The position numbers and the translations under genes are program-made. A stretch of DNA of 64,000 nucleotides. It comes from Pseudoroseomonas cervicalis (GTDB taxonomy: Bacteria; Pseudomonadota; Alphaproteobacteria; Acetobacterales; Acetobacteraceae). Shown here piece by piece: positions 27,773-36,972 of this stretch. Under the pieces are notes generated by a model, which ran no database searches, was not told the origin of the DNA, and saw only the letters and a program-made list of their open reading frames with translations. Position 1 is the first letter of the stretch. Every line of letters begins with the position of its first letter. The DNA lies in contig NZ_JAUTAJ010000004.1 in the NCBI RefSeq assembly GCF_030818485.1, positions 124,001-188,000 on the forward strand, read 5' to 3'.

Positions 27773-29326
27773 ATGAAATACCTGCTGGTCCTGCTGCTGC
27801 TGGCGCTGCCGGCGCGCGCGCAGGATGGTTTCACCGCCGCGCTGGCCGGGCTGGCGGGCAATTTCGCCGCCCAGGCCGAGGCGGTGGAGCGGCTCGGCGC
27901 GCTGGGCGACCCGCGCGCCCTGCCGGTGCTGCAGGCGCTGGCCGATGGGCGGCTGCAGAAGCGCCCCGACGGCACGCTGCTGATCCGCGAGGGCGAGGCA
28001 CTGCGCGAGGCCGCGACCGGCGCCGCCAGCACCGAGGCGGGCGAGACCATCCGCATCAACAACCGCGTGCGCGGCGCGCTGCGCGGCGCCTTCGGCCGGC
28101 TGCAGCTGCTCTCCCCGGTGGAGGCGGAGCGGCTGGCGGCGGCCGAGGGCCTGTTCCGCAGCCGCAGCGCCGAGAATGTCATGCTGCTGGAGGATGCGCT
28201 GGGCCGTGAGAGCTCCGCCCGCATCCGCCCGGTGATGGAGCTGGCGCTGGCCGCCTCGCGCCTCGCCGCGCCGGAGGAGAGCGCGAAGCGCCAGGGCATC
28301 ATCCTGCTCGGCGGCGCCAACTCGCCCGAGGCACGCGCGGTGCTGCTGGAGGCGCGCGCCGCCAATGCCGCGCTGGCGCCCGAGATCGACCAGGCGGTCG
28401 CCGCCATCGACCGCCGGCTGCAGCTGAAGCGCGCGGCGGAGACGGCCTTCCAGGGCCTCTCCCTCGGCTCCATCCTGCTGCTGGCGGCGCTTGGCCTCGC
28501 CGTCACCTTCGGCGTGATGGGCGTGATCAACATGGCGCATGGCGAGATGGTGATGCTCGGCGCCTACACCACGGTGGTGGTGCAGGAGGCGCTGCGCGGC
28601 ATCCCGGCGCTCGCCCCGCTCTCCCTGCCGCTCTCGGTGCCCGCGGCCTTCCTGGTGACGGCGGCGGTGGGCGTCGCGCTGGAGCGCGGGCTGATCCGCC
28701 ACCTCTATGGCCGGCCGCTGGAGACGCTGCTGATGACCTTCGGCGTCGGCATGATCCTGCAGCAATCGGTGCGGCTGATCTTCGGCGCGCAGAATCGCGA
28801 AGTGGTCAGCCCCGCCTGGATGCAGGGCACCCTGCTGCTGCCCGGGGGCATCGAGGTCACCCAGAACCGCCTCTGGATTATTTTTTTCAGTTTGGTTGTG
28901 CTGGGTTTGACGGTCGCGGCCATCCGCTTCACCCGCTTCGGTCTGGAGATGCGCGCGGTGGTGCAGAATCGCCGCATCGCCGCCACCATGGGCATCCGCA
29001 CCGGGCGGGTCGACGCCATGACCTTCGCCTTCGGCTCGGGCATCGCCGGCATGGCCGGCGTCGCGCTCAGCCAGATCGACAATGTCTCGCCCAATCTCGG
29101 CACCGGCTACATCATCGACAGCTTCATGGTGGTGGTGTTCGGCGGCGTGGGCTCGCTCGCCGGCACCATGATCGGCGCCTTCACGCTGGGCATCGTCAAC
29201 AAGATGCTGGAGCCCTGGGCCGGCGCGGTGCTGGCCAAGATCGCCGTGCTGGTCGGCATCATGCTGTTCATCCAGCGCCGGCCGAAGGGCCTGTTCGCGC
29301 TGAAGGGAAGGGCGGCCGAGCAATGA
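27773..29326 (+). CDS. urtB: Urea ABC transporter permease UrtB
   Basis: A 517-residue LivH-type permease. Residues 1-17 are a signal segment and about 18-220 form the helical periplasmic extension seen in UrtB proteins. Membrane helices start near residue 226 with GLSLGSILLLAALGLAVTFG, then INMAHGEMVMLGAY, a signature of this permease class. GVAL and GVGSLAGTMIGAF segments follow. The stop overlaps the urtC start by four bases. Confidence 0.96.
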   Translation: MKYLLVLLLLALPARAQDGFTAALAGLAGNFAAQAEAVERLGALGDPRALPVLQALADGRLQKRPDGTLLIREGEALREAATGAASTEAGETIRINNRVRGALRGAFGRLQLLSPVEAERLAAAEGLFRSRSAENVMLLEDALGRESSARIRPVMELALAASRLAAPEESAKRQGIILLGGANSPEARAVLLEARAANAALAPEIDQAVAAIDRRLQLKRAAETAFQGLSLGSILLLAALGLAVTFGVMGVINMAHGEMVMLGAYTTVVVQEALRGIPALAPLSLPLSVPAAFLVTAAVGVALERGLIRHLYGRPLETLLMTFGVGMILQQSVRLIFGAQNREVVSPAWMQGTLLLPGGIEVTQNRLWIIFFSLVVLGLTVAAIRFTRFGLEMRAVVQNRRIAATMGIRTGRVDAMTFAFGSGIAGMAGVALSQIDNVSPNLGTGYIIDSFMVVVFGGVGSLAGTMIGAFTLGIVNKMLEPWAGAVLAKIAVLVGIMLFIQRRPKGLFALKGRAAEQ

Positions 29327-30423
29327 GCGCCTCTGTCTCCGTGCCGCAGCGTCTGCGCCCGGCGCCCGGCACCATCCTGCGCGGCCTGCTGCTGGCCGGC
29401 CTCGCGGTGCTGGCGCTGCTGCCGGTGCTGAACCGGCTGCCGCCGGATGCCGCCCTCTATGTCTCCGACTTCACCGTCGCCGTCTCGGGCAAATGGATCT
29501 GCTACGCCATCCTGGCGCTGGCGATCGACCTGGCCTGGGGCTATGCGGGCATTCTCAGCCTCGGCCATGGCGCCTTCTTCGCGCTCGGCGGCTATGCCAT
29601 CGGCATGCATCTGATGCGGCTGATCGGCCCGCGCGGCGTCTATGGCCATCCGGTGCTGCCGGATTTCATGGTCTTCCTCGGCTGGACCGAGCTGCCCTGG
29701 TACTGGTGGGGTTTTTCCAGTTTCCCCTTTGCTTTCGCCATGGCTCTGGTCGTGCCGGGGCTGCTGGCGGGGCTGGTGGGCTACCTCGCCTTCCGCAGCC
29801 GCATCACCGGCGTCTATCTCTCCATCATCACCCAGGCCATGACCTATGCGCTGATGCTGGCCTTCTTCCGCAACGATATGGGCTTTGGCGGCAATAACGG
29901 CTTCACCGATTTCAAGGAGCTGCTGGGCCTGCCGCTGAACACGGCCGCGGCGCGCGCGGCGCTGTTCTACGCGGCGCTGCTGGCGCTGGTGGGCGCGCTG
30001 CTGCTCTGCCGCCATGTCACCCGCTCCAAGCTCGGCCGCGTTCTGGTGGCGGTGCGCGACGCCGAAAGCCGCGTGCGCTTCCTGGGCTACGACACCACGC
30101 GGGTGAAGCTCTCGGTCTTCGTGCTCTCCGCCATGCTGGCGGGGCTGGCGGGCGCGCTCTACACCCCGCTGGTCGGCATCATCAACCCGGGCGAGTTCAG
30201 CCCCGGCAACTCGATCGAGGCGGTGGTCTGGGTCGCCGTCGGCGGGCGCGGCACGCTGGTGGGCGCGCTGGTCGGCGCCTTCTCGGTCAATGCCATCAAG
30301 ACCTGGCTGACCTCCTTCGCCCCCGATCTCTGGCTGTTCGTCCTTGGCGGGCTGTTCGTGGCGGTGACGCTGTTCCTGCCGCGCGGCCTGGTCGGGCTGC
30401 TGCAGAAGGGAGAGGGCAAGTGA
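29323..30423 (+). CDS. urtC: Urea ABC transporter permease UrtC
   Basis: A 366-residue LivM-type permease that pairs with UrtB. Visible marks are LAWGYAGILSLGHGAFFALGGYAIGM, the GFGGNNGFTDFKELLG loop found in UrtC proteins, and GALYTPLVGIINPGEFSP. About nine or ten membrane segments. Starts ATGA on the urtB stop and its TGA overlaps the GTG of urtD. Confidence 0.96.
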   Translation: MSASVSVPQRLRPAPGTILRGLLLAGLAVLALLPVLNRLPPDAALYVSDFTVAVSGKWICYAILALAIDLAWGYAGILSLGHGAFFALGGYAIGMHLMRLIGPRGVYGHPVLPDFMVFLGWTELPWYWWGFSSFPFAFAMALVVPGLLAGLVGYLAFRSRITGVYLSIITQAMTYALMLAFFRNDMGFGGNNGFTDFKELLGLPLNTAAARAALFYAALLALVGALLLCRHVTRSKLGRVLVAVRDAESRVRFLGYDTTRVKLSVFVLSAMLAGLAGALYTPLVGIINPGEFSPGNSIEAVVWVAVGGRGTLVGALVGAFSVNAIKTWLTSFAPDLWLFVLGGLFVAVTLFLPRGLVGLLQKGEGK

Positions 30424-31157
30424 GCGGCGCGCGCCTCTATCTCGACGGCGTCTCGGTGGTCTTCGACGGCTTCCGCGCGTTGAACAATCTCTCCCTCATC
30501 GTCGAGCCCGGGGAGCTGCGGGCGATCATCGGCCCGAACGGCGCCGGCAAGACGACGATGATGGACATCATCACCGGCAAGACGCGCCCGACCGCGGGCA
30601 CCGTCACCTTCGGCGAGCGCGACCTGACGAAGCTGGACGAGGCGACCATCGCCAATCTCGGCATCGGCCGGAAATTCCAGAAGCCCACGGTGTTCGACGC
30701 GCTGACGGTGTTTGAGAATCTGGAACTGGCGCTGAAGGCGCCGCGCGACCCCTGGTCCTGCCTGCGCTGGGTGCTCTCCGGCGAGGCGCGGCGGAAGATC
30801 GAGACGGTACTGGAGGAGATCGGCCTGGCCGAGCGCGCCGCCGACCGCGCCGCCATCCTCTCCCACGGCCAGCGGCAATGGCTGGAGATCGGCATGCTGC
30901 TGATGCAGGAGCCGCAGCTTCTGCTTGTGGACGAGCCGGTGGCCGGCATGACCGACCAGGAGACCGAGCACACCGCCGCCCTGCTGCGCCGCATCGCCGG
31001 CAGCCGCAGCGTGGTGGTGGTGGAGCATGACCTCGAATTCGTCCGCGCGCTGGGCGAGAAGGTGACGGTGCTGTGCGAGGGCTCGGTGCTGTCCGAGGGC
31101 AGCATCGACCATGTGCAGAACGACCCGCGCGTCATCGAAGTCTATCTGGGGCGCTGA
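30420..31157 (+). CDS. urtD: Urea ABC transporter ATP-binding protein UrtD
   Basis: A 245-residue LivG-type ATPase. Walker A is GPNGAGKTT, the signature is LSHGQRQWLEIG and Walker B is LLLVDEPVAGM. The start is GTG, overlapping the urtC stop. It energises urea import with UrtE. Confidence 0.96.
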   Translation: MSGARLYLDGVSVVFDGFRALNNLSLIVEPGELRAIIGPNGAGKTTMMDIITGKTRPTAGTVTFGERDLTKLDEATIANLGIGRKFQKPTVFDALTVFENLELALKAPRDPWSCLRWVLSGEARRKIETVLEEIGLAERAADRAAILSHGQRQWLEIGMLLMQEPQLLLVDEPVAGMTDQETEHTAALLRRIAGSRSVVVVEHDLEFVRALGEKVTVLCEGSVLSEGSIDHVQNDPRVIEVYLGR

Positions 31158-31160
31158 ACC

Positions 31161-31853
31161 ATGCTGCGTGTCGAGAATATCGATCTCTTCTACGGCGCCA
31201 GCCGGGCGCTGCGCGGCGTCTCCCTCGGTGCCGATCCGGGCGCCATCACCTGCGTGCTGGGGCGCAATGGCGTCGGCAAATCCTCGCTGATGCGCGCCAT
31301 TGTCGGGCTGGAGCGCATCAGGGGCGGGCGCATCCTCTGGGAGGGAAGGGATGTCTCCAGCCTCTCCGCCGCCGACCGGGCGCGCGCCGGCATCGGCTAT
31401 GTGCCGCAGGGGCGCGAGATTTTTCCGTTTCTCACCGTGCGGGAGAATCTGGAAACCGCCCTGGCCGCCGCCCCGCGCGGCAGCAAGGTGCCGGACGACG
31501 TGTTCGAGCTCTTCCCAATCCTGAAGCAGTTCCTGCGCCGGCGCGGCGGCGACCTCTCGGGCGGGCAGCAGCAGCAGCTGGCCATCGCCCGCGCGCTGAC
31601 CGCGCGGCCGCGCCTGCTGATCCTCGACGAGCCGACCGAGGGCATCCAGCCCAATGTCATCAAGGACATCGCCCGCGTCATCGCGCTGCTGGCGAAGAGC
31701 CGCAACATGGCGGTGGTACTGGTCGAGCAGTATTACGAATTCGCCCGCGAGCTCGGCGACCAGCTGGCCATCATGGTGCGCGGGGAGGTGGCGCTGGCCG
31801 GCCTCGCCGGCTCGCTGGAGGAGGAGGCGGTGCGGCGGCTGCTGACCGTCTAG
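31161..31853 (+). CDS. urtE: Urea ABC transporter ATP-binding protein UrtE
   Basis: A 230-residue LivF-type ATPase. Walker A is GRNGVGKSS, the signature LSGGQQQQLAIARAL and Walker B LLILDEPTEGIQPNV. Three bases separate it from urtD. It is the last gene of the operon; the convergent DUF805 gene ends 21 bases beyond it. Confidence 0.96.
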   Translation: MLRVENIDLFYGASRALRGVSLGADPGAITCVLGRNGVGKSSLMRAIVGLERIRGGRILWEGRDVSSLSAADRARAGIGYVPQGREIFPFLTVRENLETALAAAPRGSKVPDDVFELFPILKQFLRRRGGDLSGGQQQQLAIARALTARPRLLILDEPTEGIQPNVIKDIARVIALLAKSRNMAVVLVEQYYEFARELGDQLAIMVRGEVALAGLAGSLEEEAVRRLLTV

Positions 31854-31874
31854 CCGCGCTCAGGCCCTCTCCTT

Positions 31875-32288
31875 TCAGCCCTCCAGCGGGTCGGGGCCGT
31901 AGCGGTTGGGGCCGCGCACCCCGTCGCGGCAGCACAGGCTGATGAACATCCAGATCCAGCCGATGATCGGCAGCAGGATCAGCAGCGACCACCAGCCGCT
32001 GCGGCCGCGATCATGCCAGCGCTTGGTGGCGCCGGCGAAGCCGGGGATGCAGTTCAGCCAGAACACCGCCTCGGCCAGCATGCCGCCGCCGAGGCGCAGT
32101 TCGAACCGGTAGCCGGCGGCCTCCACCGTGGGCACCAGCCCGGGCAGCACCCGCCACTCGGCGCCGAAGATCCAGGCATCCAGCACCACCGCCAGGATGT
32201 AGGCGCCGAGCAGCGGCAGCAGATAGGCCAGCCAATAGGTGCTGAGCGGAATGCGGCCGCGGAAGGACAACCAGCTCTTCAGCCCCAT
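31875..32288 (-). CDS. DUF805 small membrane protein
   Basis: A 137-residue inner-membrane protein with about four helices. DUF805 marks are SFRGRIPLSTYWLAYL at the N-terminus, ATKRWHDRGRSGWW in the middle and GPNRYGPDP at the end. The function of the family is unknown. It lies 15 bases downstream of the UxaA-family gene and may share its transcript. Confidence 0.9.
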   Translation of the reverse strand: MGLKSWLSFRGRIPLSTYWLAYLLPLLGAYILAVVLDAWIFGAEWRVLPGLVPTVEAAGYRFELRLGGGMLAEAVFWLNCIPGFAGATKRWHDRGRSGWWSLLILLPIIGWIWMFISLCCRDGVRGPNRYGPDPLEG

Positions 32289-32303
32289 GCGGCCGCGCGC
32301 TCC

Positions 32304-33836
32304 TCACATCGTCGCGCCGATCGGCCAGGGGGCGAATTCGGCGGCACCGAAATCGTATTGCTCGCTTTTCGTCCGTTCGCCAGAGGCGACGCGCAGGATC
32401 AACTGAAAGATCCGCTCGCCGCATTCCGCGACGCTTTCGCGGCCCGAGAGGATGGTGCCGCAATTCACGTCCATATCCTCCTCCATGCGCTCATACATCG
32501 CCGAATTGGTGGCGAGCTTGATGGAGGGCGCCGGCTTGCAGCCGAAGACGCTGCCGCGGCCGGTGGTGAAGCAGACCATGTTGGCGCCGCCCGCCACCTG
32601 GCCGGTGGCCGCCACCGGGTCGTAGCCGGGCGTGTCCATGAAGACGAAGCCCTTTTCCGTCACCGGCTCGGCATAGTTGTAGACGGCGGTCAGATTGGTG
32701 GTGCCGGCCTTGGCCATGGCGCCGAGCGACTTCTCCAGGATGGTCGTCAGCCCGCCGGCCTTGTTGCCGGGGGAGGGGTTGCTGTTCAGCTCGGCCTGGC
32801 CGCGCTCGGCATATTCCTCCCACCAGCGCATCAGCCCGACCAGTTTTTCTCCGACTTCGCGGGAGGTGGCGCGGCGGGTCAGCAGATGCTCGGCGCCATA
32901 GGTCTCCGGCGTCTCGGACAGGATGACGGTGCCGCCATGGCGGACCAGCAGGTCGGAGGCGGCGCCCAGCGCCGGGTTGGCGGTGATGCCCGAATACCCG
33001 TCCGAGCCGCCGCATTGCAGGGCGATGGTCAGGTGGCTGGCGGGCACGCTCTGGCGGTGCACCTGGTTGGCCTCGGCCAGCACCTCGCGCACGAAGGCGA
33101 TGCCGGCCTCCACCGTCTTGCGGGTGCCGCCCATCTCCTGGATGTCCATGTTGCGCAGCCGGCCGGCCAAATTCTGCTCGGCCAGCAGGCCGGAGATCTG
33201 GTTGACCTCGCAGCCCAGCCCGATGGCGATGACATGGCTGAAATTGACGTGCCGCGCATAGCCGGCGAGCGTGCGCCGCAGCAGGCGCAGCCCGTCATTG
33301 TCGCCCATGCCGCAGCCGGTCTTGTGGGTCAGCGCGACGACGCCATCGACATTGGGGAATTCGGCCAGCGGATCGCTGCCGGTGAAGGGATTGCGCCTGA
33401 ACGCATCGGCGATCATCGAGGCGACATGCGCCGAGCAGTTCACGCTGGTGACGATGCCGATGTAGTTGCGGGTGGCCACCCGCCCATCCGGCCGCAGGAT
33501 GCCCTGGAATGTCGCCGGCTGCGGCACATACAGCGTGGGCTTCGCATCGACGCCCCAGGCGTAATCCTTGTCGAAATCGCCCATGCCGCAATTCTGGGTG
33601 TGCACCCAGTCACCGGGCGCGATGGGCTGGGTGGCGAAGCCGATGATCTGGCCGTAGCGCTTCACCGCCTCGCCCGGCGCATGGGCACGCACCGCCACCT
33701 TGTGGCCGGGGGGGATGCGCGTGGCGGTGGCGATGCCGGGTGCCACCGGCGTGCCTTCCGGCGCGGCGCGGCGGGCGATCATCACGCTGTCCTCGGGATG
33801 CAGACGGATGAAGGGTGTCTCGGACAGGGCATCCAT
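32304..33836 (-). CDS. UxaA/GarD-family sugar-acid dehydratase (altronate/galactarate type)
   Basis: A 510-residue protein combining the N-terminal SAF domain (about 15-95, ending WVHTQNCGMGDF) with the large dehydratase domain (GRVATRNYIGIVTSVNCSAHVA; HKTGCGMGDNDG; LQCGGSDGYSGITANPALG). Family members use Fe2+ to remove water from altronate, galactarate or related acids; the exact substrate is open. It may complement the sugar-acid operon at 12543-15946, but the two are 16 kb apart. Confidence 0.88.
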   Translation of the reverse strand: MDALSETPFIRLHPEDSVMIARRAAPEGTPVAPGIATATRIPPGHKVAVRAHAPGEAVKRYGQIIGFATQPIAPGDWVHTQNCGMGDFDKDYAWGVDAKPTLYVPQPATFQGILRPDGRVATRNYIGIVTSVNCSAHVASMIADAFRRNPFTGSDPLAEFPNVDGVVALTHKTGCGMGDNDGLRLLRRTLAGYARHVNFSHVIAIGLGCEVNQISGLLAEQNLAGRLRNMDIQEMGGTRKTVEAGIAFVREVLAEANQVHRQSVPASHLTIALQCGGSDGYSGITANPALGAASDLLVRHGGTVILSETPETYGAEHLLTRRATSREVGEKLVGLMRWWEEYAERGQAELNSNPSPGNKAGGLTTILEKSLGAMAKAGTTNLTAVYNYAEPVTEKGFVFMDTPGYDPVAATGQVAGGANMVCFTTGRGSVFGCKPAPSIKLATNSAMYERMEEDMDVNCGTILSGRESVAECGERIFQLILRVASGERTKSEQYDFGAAEFAPWPIGATM

Positions 33837-33932
33837 TGTCTTGTTTCCTCCAGGGGACGGTCATCCTAGGCCCGTGCGGCCATGGGGTTCCACCCCCGGG
33901 GCCCTGCCGCGCGGCCCCGTGGCGGGCGCAGC

Positions 33933-33961
33933 AAAAAAGCCGCCCCCGGAGGAGGCGGCTT
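33933..33961 (-). terminator. Intrinsic terminator of the DsbD-redoxin operon
   Basis: On the minus strand AAGCCGCC, a 9-base loop and GGCGGCTT are followed by a run of T (six A on the plus strand at 33933-33938). It lies downstream of the redoxin gene. Confidence 0.8.
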
Positions 33962-34035
33962 CGCGGCGGACAGGCTCCCGCTTGCCAGGCAGGCAGTGCA
34001 ACAGGTCCGGTTCAGCGGCCCACCGTGCCCTCCGG

Positions 34036-34099
34036 CAGCGGCAGCCCGAAAGAAAAGCGTCCCGCCTCTTAACCGGACGGCGGCAGCCCGAAAAAATCA
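34036..34099 (-). repeat. Stop-anchored repeat at the redoxin gene 3' end
   Basis: On the minus strand, from the stop: TGATTTTTTCGGGCTGCCGC, two variable bases, TCCGG, then GCGGGACGC, and after it a second TTTCTTTCGGGCTGCCGC (34036-34053). The first part aligns closely with the sequence following the ureC stop. Confidence 0.75.
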
Positions 34100-34735
34100 A
34101 GCGCCCGGGGCGTATTTGATGGCGCAGCCATAGTTGCGGGTGACGGGCTGCGCCACCGGGCGACCTTCCGCCACCGCCAGCATGGCGTTGCGCGCCAGCG
34201 GCTCGGCCTTGGCCACGTCGTCCACGCGGTTGGAGGCGATGCTGTCGATGCCGCCCATGTAGCGCAGCACGCCTTCGGCATCGATCACATACATATGCGG
34301 CGTGGTGGTGGCGCCATAGGCGCGGGCCATGCGGCTCTGCGGGTCCAGCAGCACGGCGGCGGGGGCGGCGCTGCGCTCGGTGGTCAGGGCCTTCGCCTGC
34401 TCGGCCGTCACATGCCCCTGCTCGCCGGGCGGCGAGGAGATGACGGAGAGCCAGACCACACCCTTCTCGGCGGCCAGGCGCTGCAGCCCCTGCATGTTGC
34501 TGCTGTTGTAGTGCTTCCGCACGAAGGGGCAGTCATGGTTGGTCCATTCCAGCATGACCACCTTGCCGCGGAACTCGGCGAGGGAGCGGCTGCGCCCATC
34601 CTGGTCGGGCGCGGTGAAATCGGGCGCCGCGGCGCCGATGGCGGGCGCGGCATAGGCCAGCCGCGGCAGCACCGGCATCAGCACGGCGCCCAGCGGGATG
34701 GCGAGAGTGGCACGGCGGGACAGCAGCTTGGCCAT
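34097..34735 (-). CDS. Exported redoxin/thioredoxin-like protein
   Basis: A 212-residue protein with an N-terminal twin-Arg signal (SRRATLAIPLG; mature from about 31) and an AhpC/TSA-type thioredoxin fold starting GAAAPDFTAPDQDG. The redox Cys is C69 in NHDCPFVRKHY, with no second Cys nearby. A C-terminal NYGCAIKY motif is typical of this periplasmic subgroup. It lies 39 bases after the DsbD-like gene and likely receives electrons from it. The terminal TGA is inside a repeat. Confidence 0.82.
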   Translation of the reverse strand: MAKLLSRRATLAIPLGAVLMPVLPRLAYAAPAIGAAAPDFTAPDQDGRSRSLAEFRGKVVMLEWTNHDCPFVRKHYNSSNMQGLQRLAAEKGVVWLSVISSPPGEQGHVTAEQAKALTTERSAAPAAVLLDPQSRMARAYGATTTPHMYVIDAEGVLRYMGGIDSIASNRVDDVAKAEPLARNAMLAVAEGRPVAQPVTRNYGCAIKYAPGA

Positions 34736-34774
34736 GGTCGGTCACTCCGTTCGAAGGGTGTGTTGGCCCGAGGA

Positions 34775-36883
34775 TCAGCCGGGCGGCAGCGCCTCGAGCA
34801 CCAGGGATTCGGTCAGGATCTGCGGCAGCAGCGTGGGCTGGCCGCCGCCGGCGGGATAGACGAGGTAGAGTGGCACGCCCTCCCGCCCATGCGCGCGCAG
34901 CACGGCGGCGATGGCGGGGCCGCCATCGGTCCAGTCGCCCTTGAGATAGGCGATGTTGCGCTGCGCGAAGGCCTGCCGCACCGCCTCGCCCGAGAGGGCG
35001 ACACGCTCATTCACCTTGCAGGTGATGCACCAGGCCGCGGTCATATTGACGAAGACGGGGCGGCCCTCGGCGCGCAAGGCGGCCAGCCGCGCCTCGGACC
35101 AGGGCTCTTCCCCGGGGATGGTGGCGGCGCCCACCGCGCCGGTCGCGGCCCGCGCGGCGCCGCCCAGCTGCGGCAGCAGGGCGAGTGCCGCCAGCAGGGC
35201 GATGGCGGCGCCGCCGCGCCCGGCCCAGCGGCCGCGCGGGCCGGAGGCCGCCTGCGCCCGGCCCAGCGCCCAGGCGGCGAAGCCCACCGCCAGCCCGCCG
35301 GCCAGGGCAGCGGCCAGCCCCTCGGGCCCGACCTGCTGCGCCAGCACCCAGAGCAGCCACAGCGCCGCGCCATACATCGGGAAGGCCAGGATTTCTTTCA
35401 GTCGTTCCATCCAGGCGCCGGGGCGGGGCAGGCGGTGGGCCAGGCCCGGAAACAGCGCCAGCAGCGCATAGGGGGCGGCCATGCCAAGCCCCATGGCGGC
35501 GAAGACCGCCAGCATGGCGGGGGGCGGCATCAGCATGGCGGCGCCGATGGCGGCGGCCATGAAGGGCGCGGTGCAGGGGGTGGCGACCAGCACCGCCAGC
35601 CCGCCGGTGGCGAAGCTGCCGAGATGCCCGCCGCGCGCCGCCGCGCCCGAGCCCAGCGCCACCGGCCCGCCGATCTGGAACACGCCGGAGAGGTTCAGCC
35701 CGACCGCCAGCATCAGCCAGCCCATGAAGGTGACAAACAGCGGCGAGGTGAACTGGAAGCCCCAGCCGGCGACGCCGCCCGCCGCGCGCAGCGCCAGCAT
35801 GGCGCCGGCCAGCGCCAGGAAGGAGAGCACCACGCCGGCCGTGTAGCTGGCCGCATGGCCGCGCACCGTGCCGCGCGCCGCGCCGGAAAGCCGCGCGATG
35901 CCCATCGCCTTCATCGCCAGGATGGGGAAGACGCAGGGCATCAGGTTCAGGATCAGCCCGCCGAGGGCCGCCCATAGCGCCGCCTGCCACAGCGGCAGCG
36001 CGCTGCCCGGCGCGGCCAGCGGCGCCGGCACCGGGCCGGGCGTGGCGGAGATGGTGTAGGCGCCGCGCGCTCCGGCGGCGTCGGTCAGCACCAGCACGCC
36101 CTCGATCGGGCCGGCGGGAAGCGGGGCGGCGCCGCGCGGCAGAGCCAGGCGCAGCGCGCCATCGGCCAGCTGCATGGCCTGCGCGCCGGCATGGTCCAGC
36201 ACGCCCCATTCGGCGGGGAAGAACTGCGCCTCCCGCAGCGTGCCGGGGGCGAAATCCGGGCTGTCCAGGCGCAGCGCGCCCGTCTGGCCCTCGAAGCCCA
36301 GGCTTGCCGGCCAGGGGGAGGGGCGGGGCAGGCTGGCCTCGGCCTGGCGGAAGGCGTCGGTCAGCGCCGGGTCGGGGCGGGCGGTGGGCTCCACCGGCAG
36401 GTCGAGGCGGAACACGCCCTCCTCCGGGATGCAGACCTTCTCGCAGACCAGCCAGCTGCCCTTCGCCTCGATGGTGAAGACCTGCCCAGGCTGCAGCTCG
36501 GAGGGCGGCGTCACCGTCAGCGGCAGCAGCACCTGGCCCTCATAGCCGTAATTGACCAGCGGGCCGAAGGGCATGCGGTAGGGGGCGGGCCAGTCGAAGC
36601 CGGTGGCGCTGGCGCCCTGCGGCAGGTCCAGCTCCAGCTCCGGCGGCGTGCCGGCATCGCCCGGATTCTTCCAGTAGGTGTGCCAGCCCGGCGCCAGCGC
36701 CTGCCGCAGGCCGAGGCGGAAGGGCTGGCCCGGCGCCACCGACTGCACCTCGGCCGCCAGCGTCATGCGGGCGCGCTCGCTGGCCACCGGCGCGCTTTCC
36801 AGCGCGGCGGCGGGGCGCGCCAGCGGCGCGGCCAGCAGGCTCAGCACCAGGCCGGAGGCCAGCAAGGGGAGCGGGCGGAACAT
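34775..36883 (-). CDS. DsbD/ScsB-like transmembrane thiol-disulfide reductase
   Basis: A 702-residue protein with three modules. A signal peptide (1-28) leads to a periplasmic domain with C147 and C151 (WLVCEKVCIPEEG). A membrane domain from about 297 to 575 carries C317 (NLMPCVFPIL) and C437 (ATPCTAPFM). The C-terminal thioredoxin domain has C619 and C622 (AAWCITC). It passes electrons from cytoplasmic thioredoxin to periplasmic partners, such as the redoxin encoded next. The larger N-terminal domain is closer to ScsB than to classic DsbD. Confidence 0.9.
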   Translation of the reverse strand: MFRPLPLLASGLVLSLLAAPLARPAAALESAPVASERARMTLAAEVQSVAPGQPFRLGLRQALAPGWHTYWKNPGDAGTPPELELDLPQGASATGFDWPAPYRMPFGPLVNYGYEGQVLLPLTVTPPSELQPGQVFTIEAKGSWLVCEKVCIPEEGVFRLDLPVEPTARPDPALTDAFRQAEASLPRPSPWPASLGFEGQTGALRLDSPDFAPGTLREAQFFPAEWGVLDHAGAQAMQLADGALRLALPRGAAPLPAGPIEGVLVLTDAAGARGAYTISATPGPVPAPLAAPGSALPLWQAALWAALGGLILNLMPCVFPILAMKAMGIARLSGAARGTVRGHAASYTAGVVLSFLALAGAMLALRAAGGVAGWGFQFTSPLFVTFMGWLMLAVGLNLSGVFQIGGPVALGSGAAARGGHLGSFATGGLAVLVATPCTAPFMAAAIGAAMLMPPPAMLAVFAAMGLGMAAPYALLALFPGLAHRLPRPGAWMERLKEILAFPMYGAALWLLWVLAQQVGPEGLAAALAGGLAVGFAAWALGRAQAASGPRGRWAGRGGAAIALLAALALLPQLGGAARAATGAVGAATIPGEEPWSEARLAALRAEGRPVFVNMTAAWCITCKVNERVALSGEAVRQAFAQRNIAYLKGDWTDGGPAIAAVLRAHGREGVPLYLVYPAGGGQPTLLPQILTESLVLEALPPG

Positions 36884-36972
36884 GGAAGAATGGAAACCTT
36901 TTTTGCGGCCGCGAGGAAGACGCTTCTGCGTGACGAATCGTCACGCAGGGCGCCGCCGCGCCGGGGGGCGCC

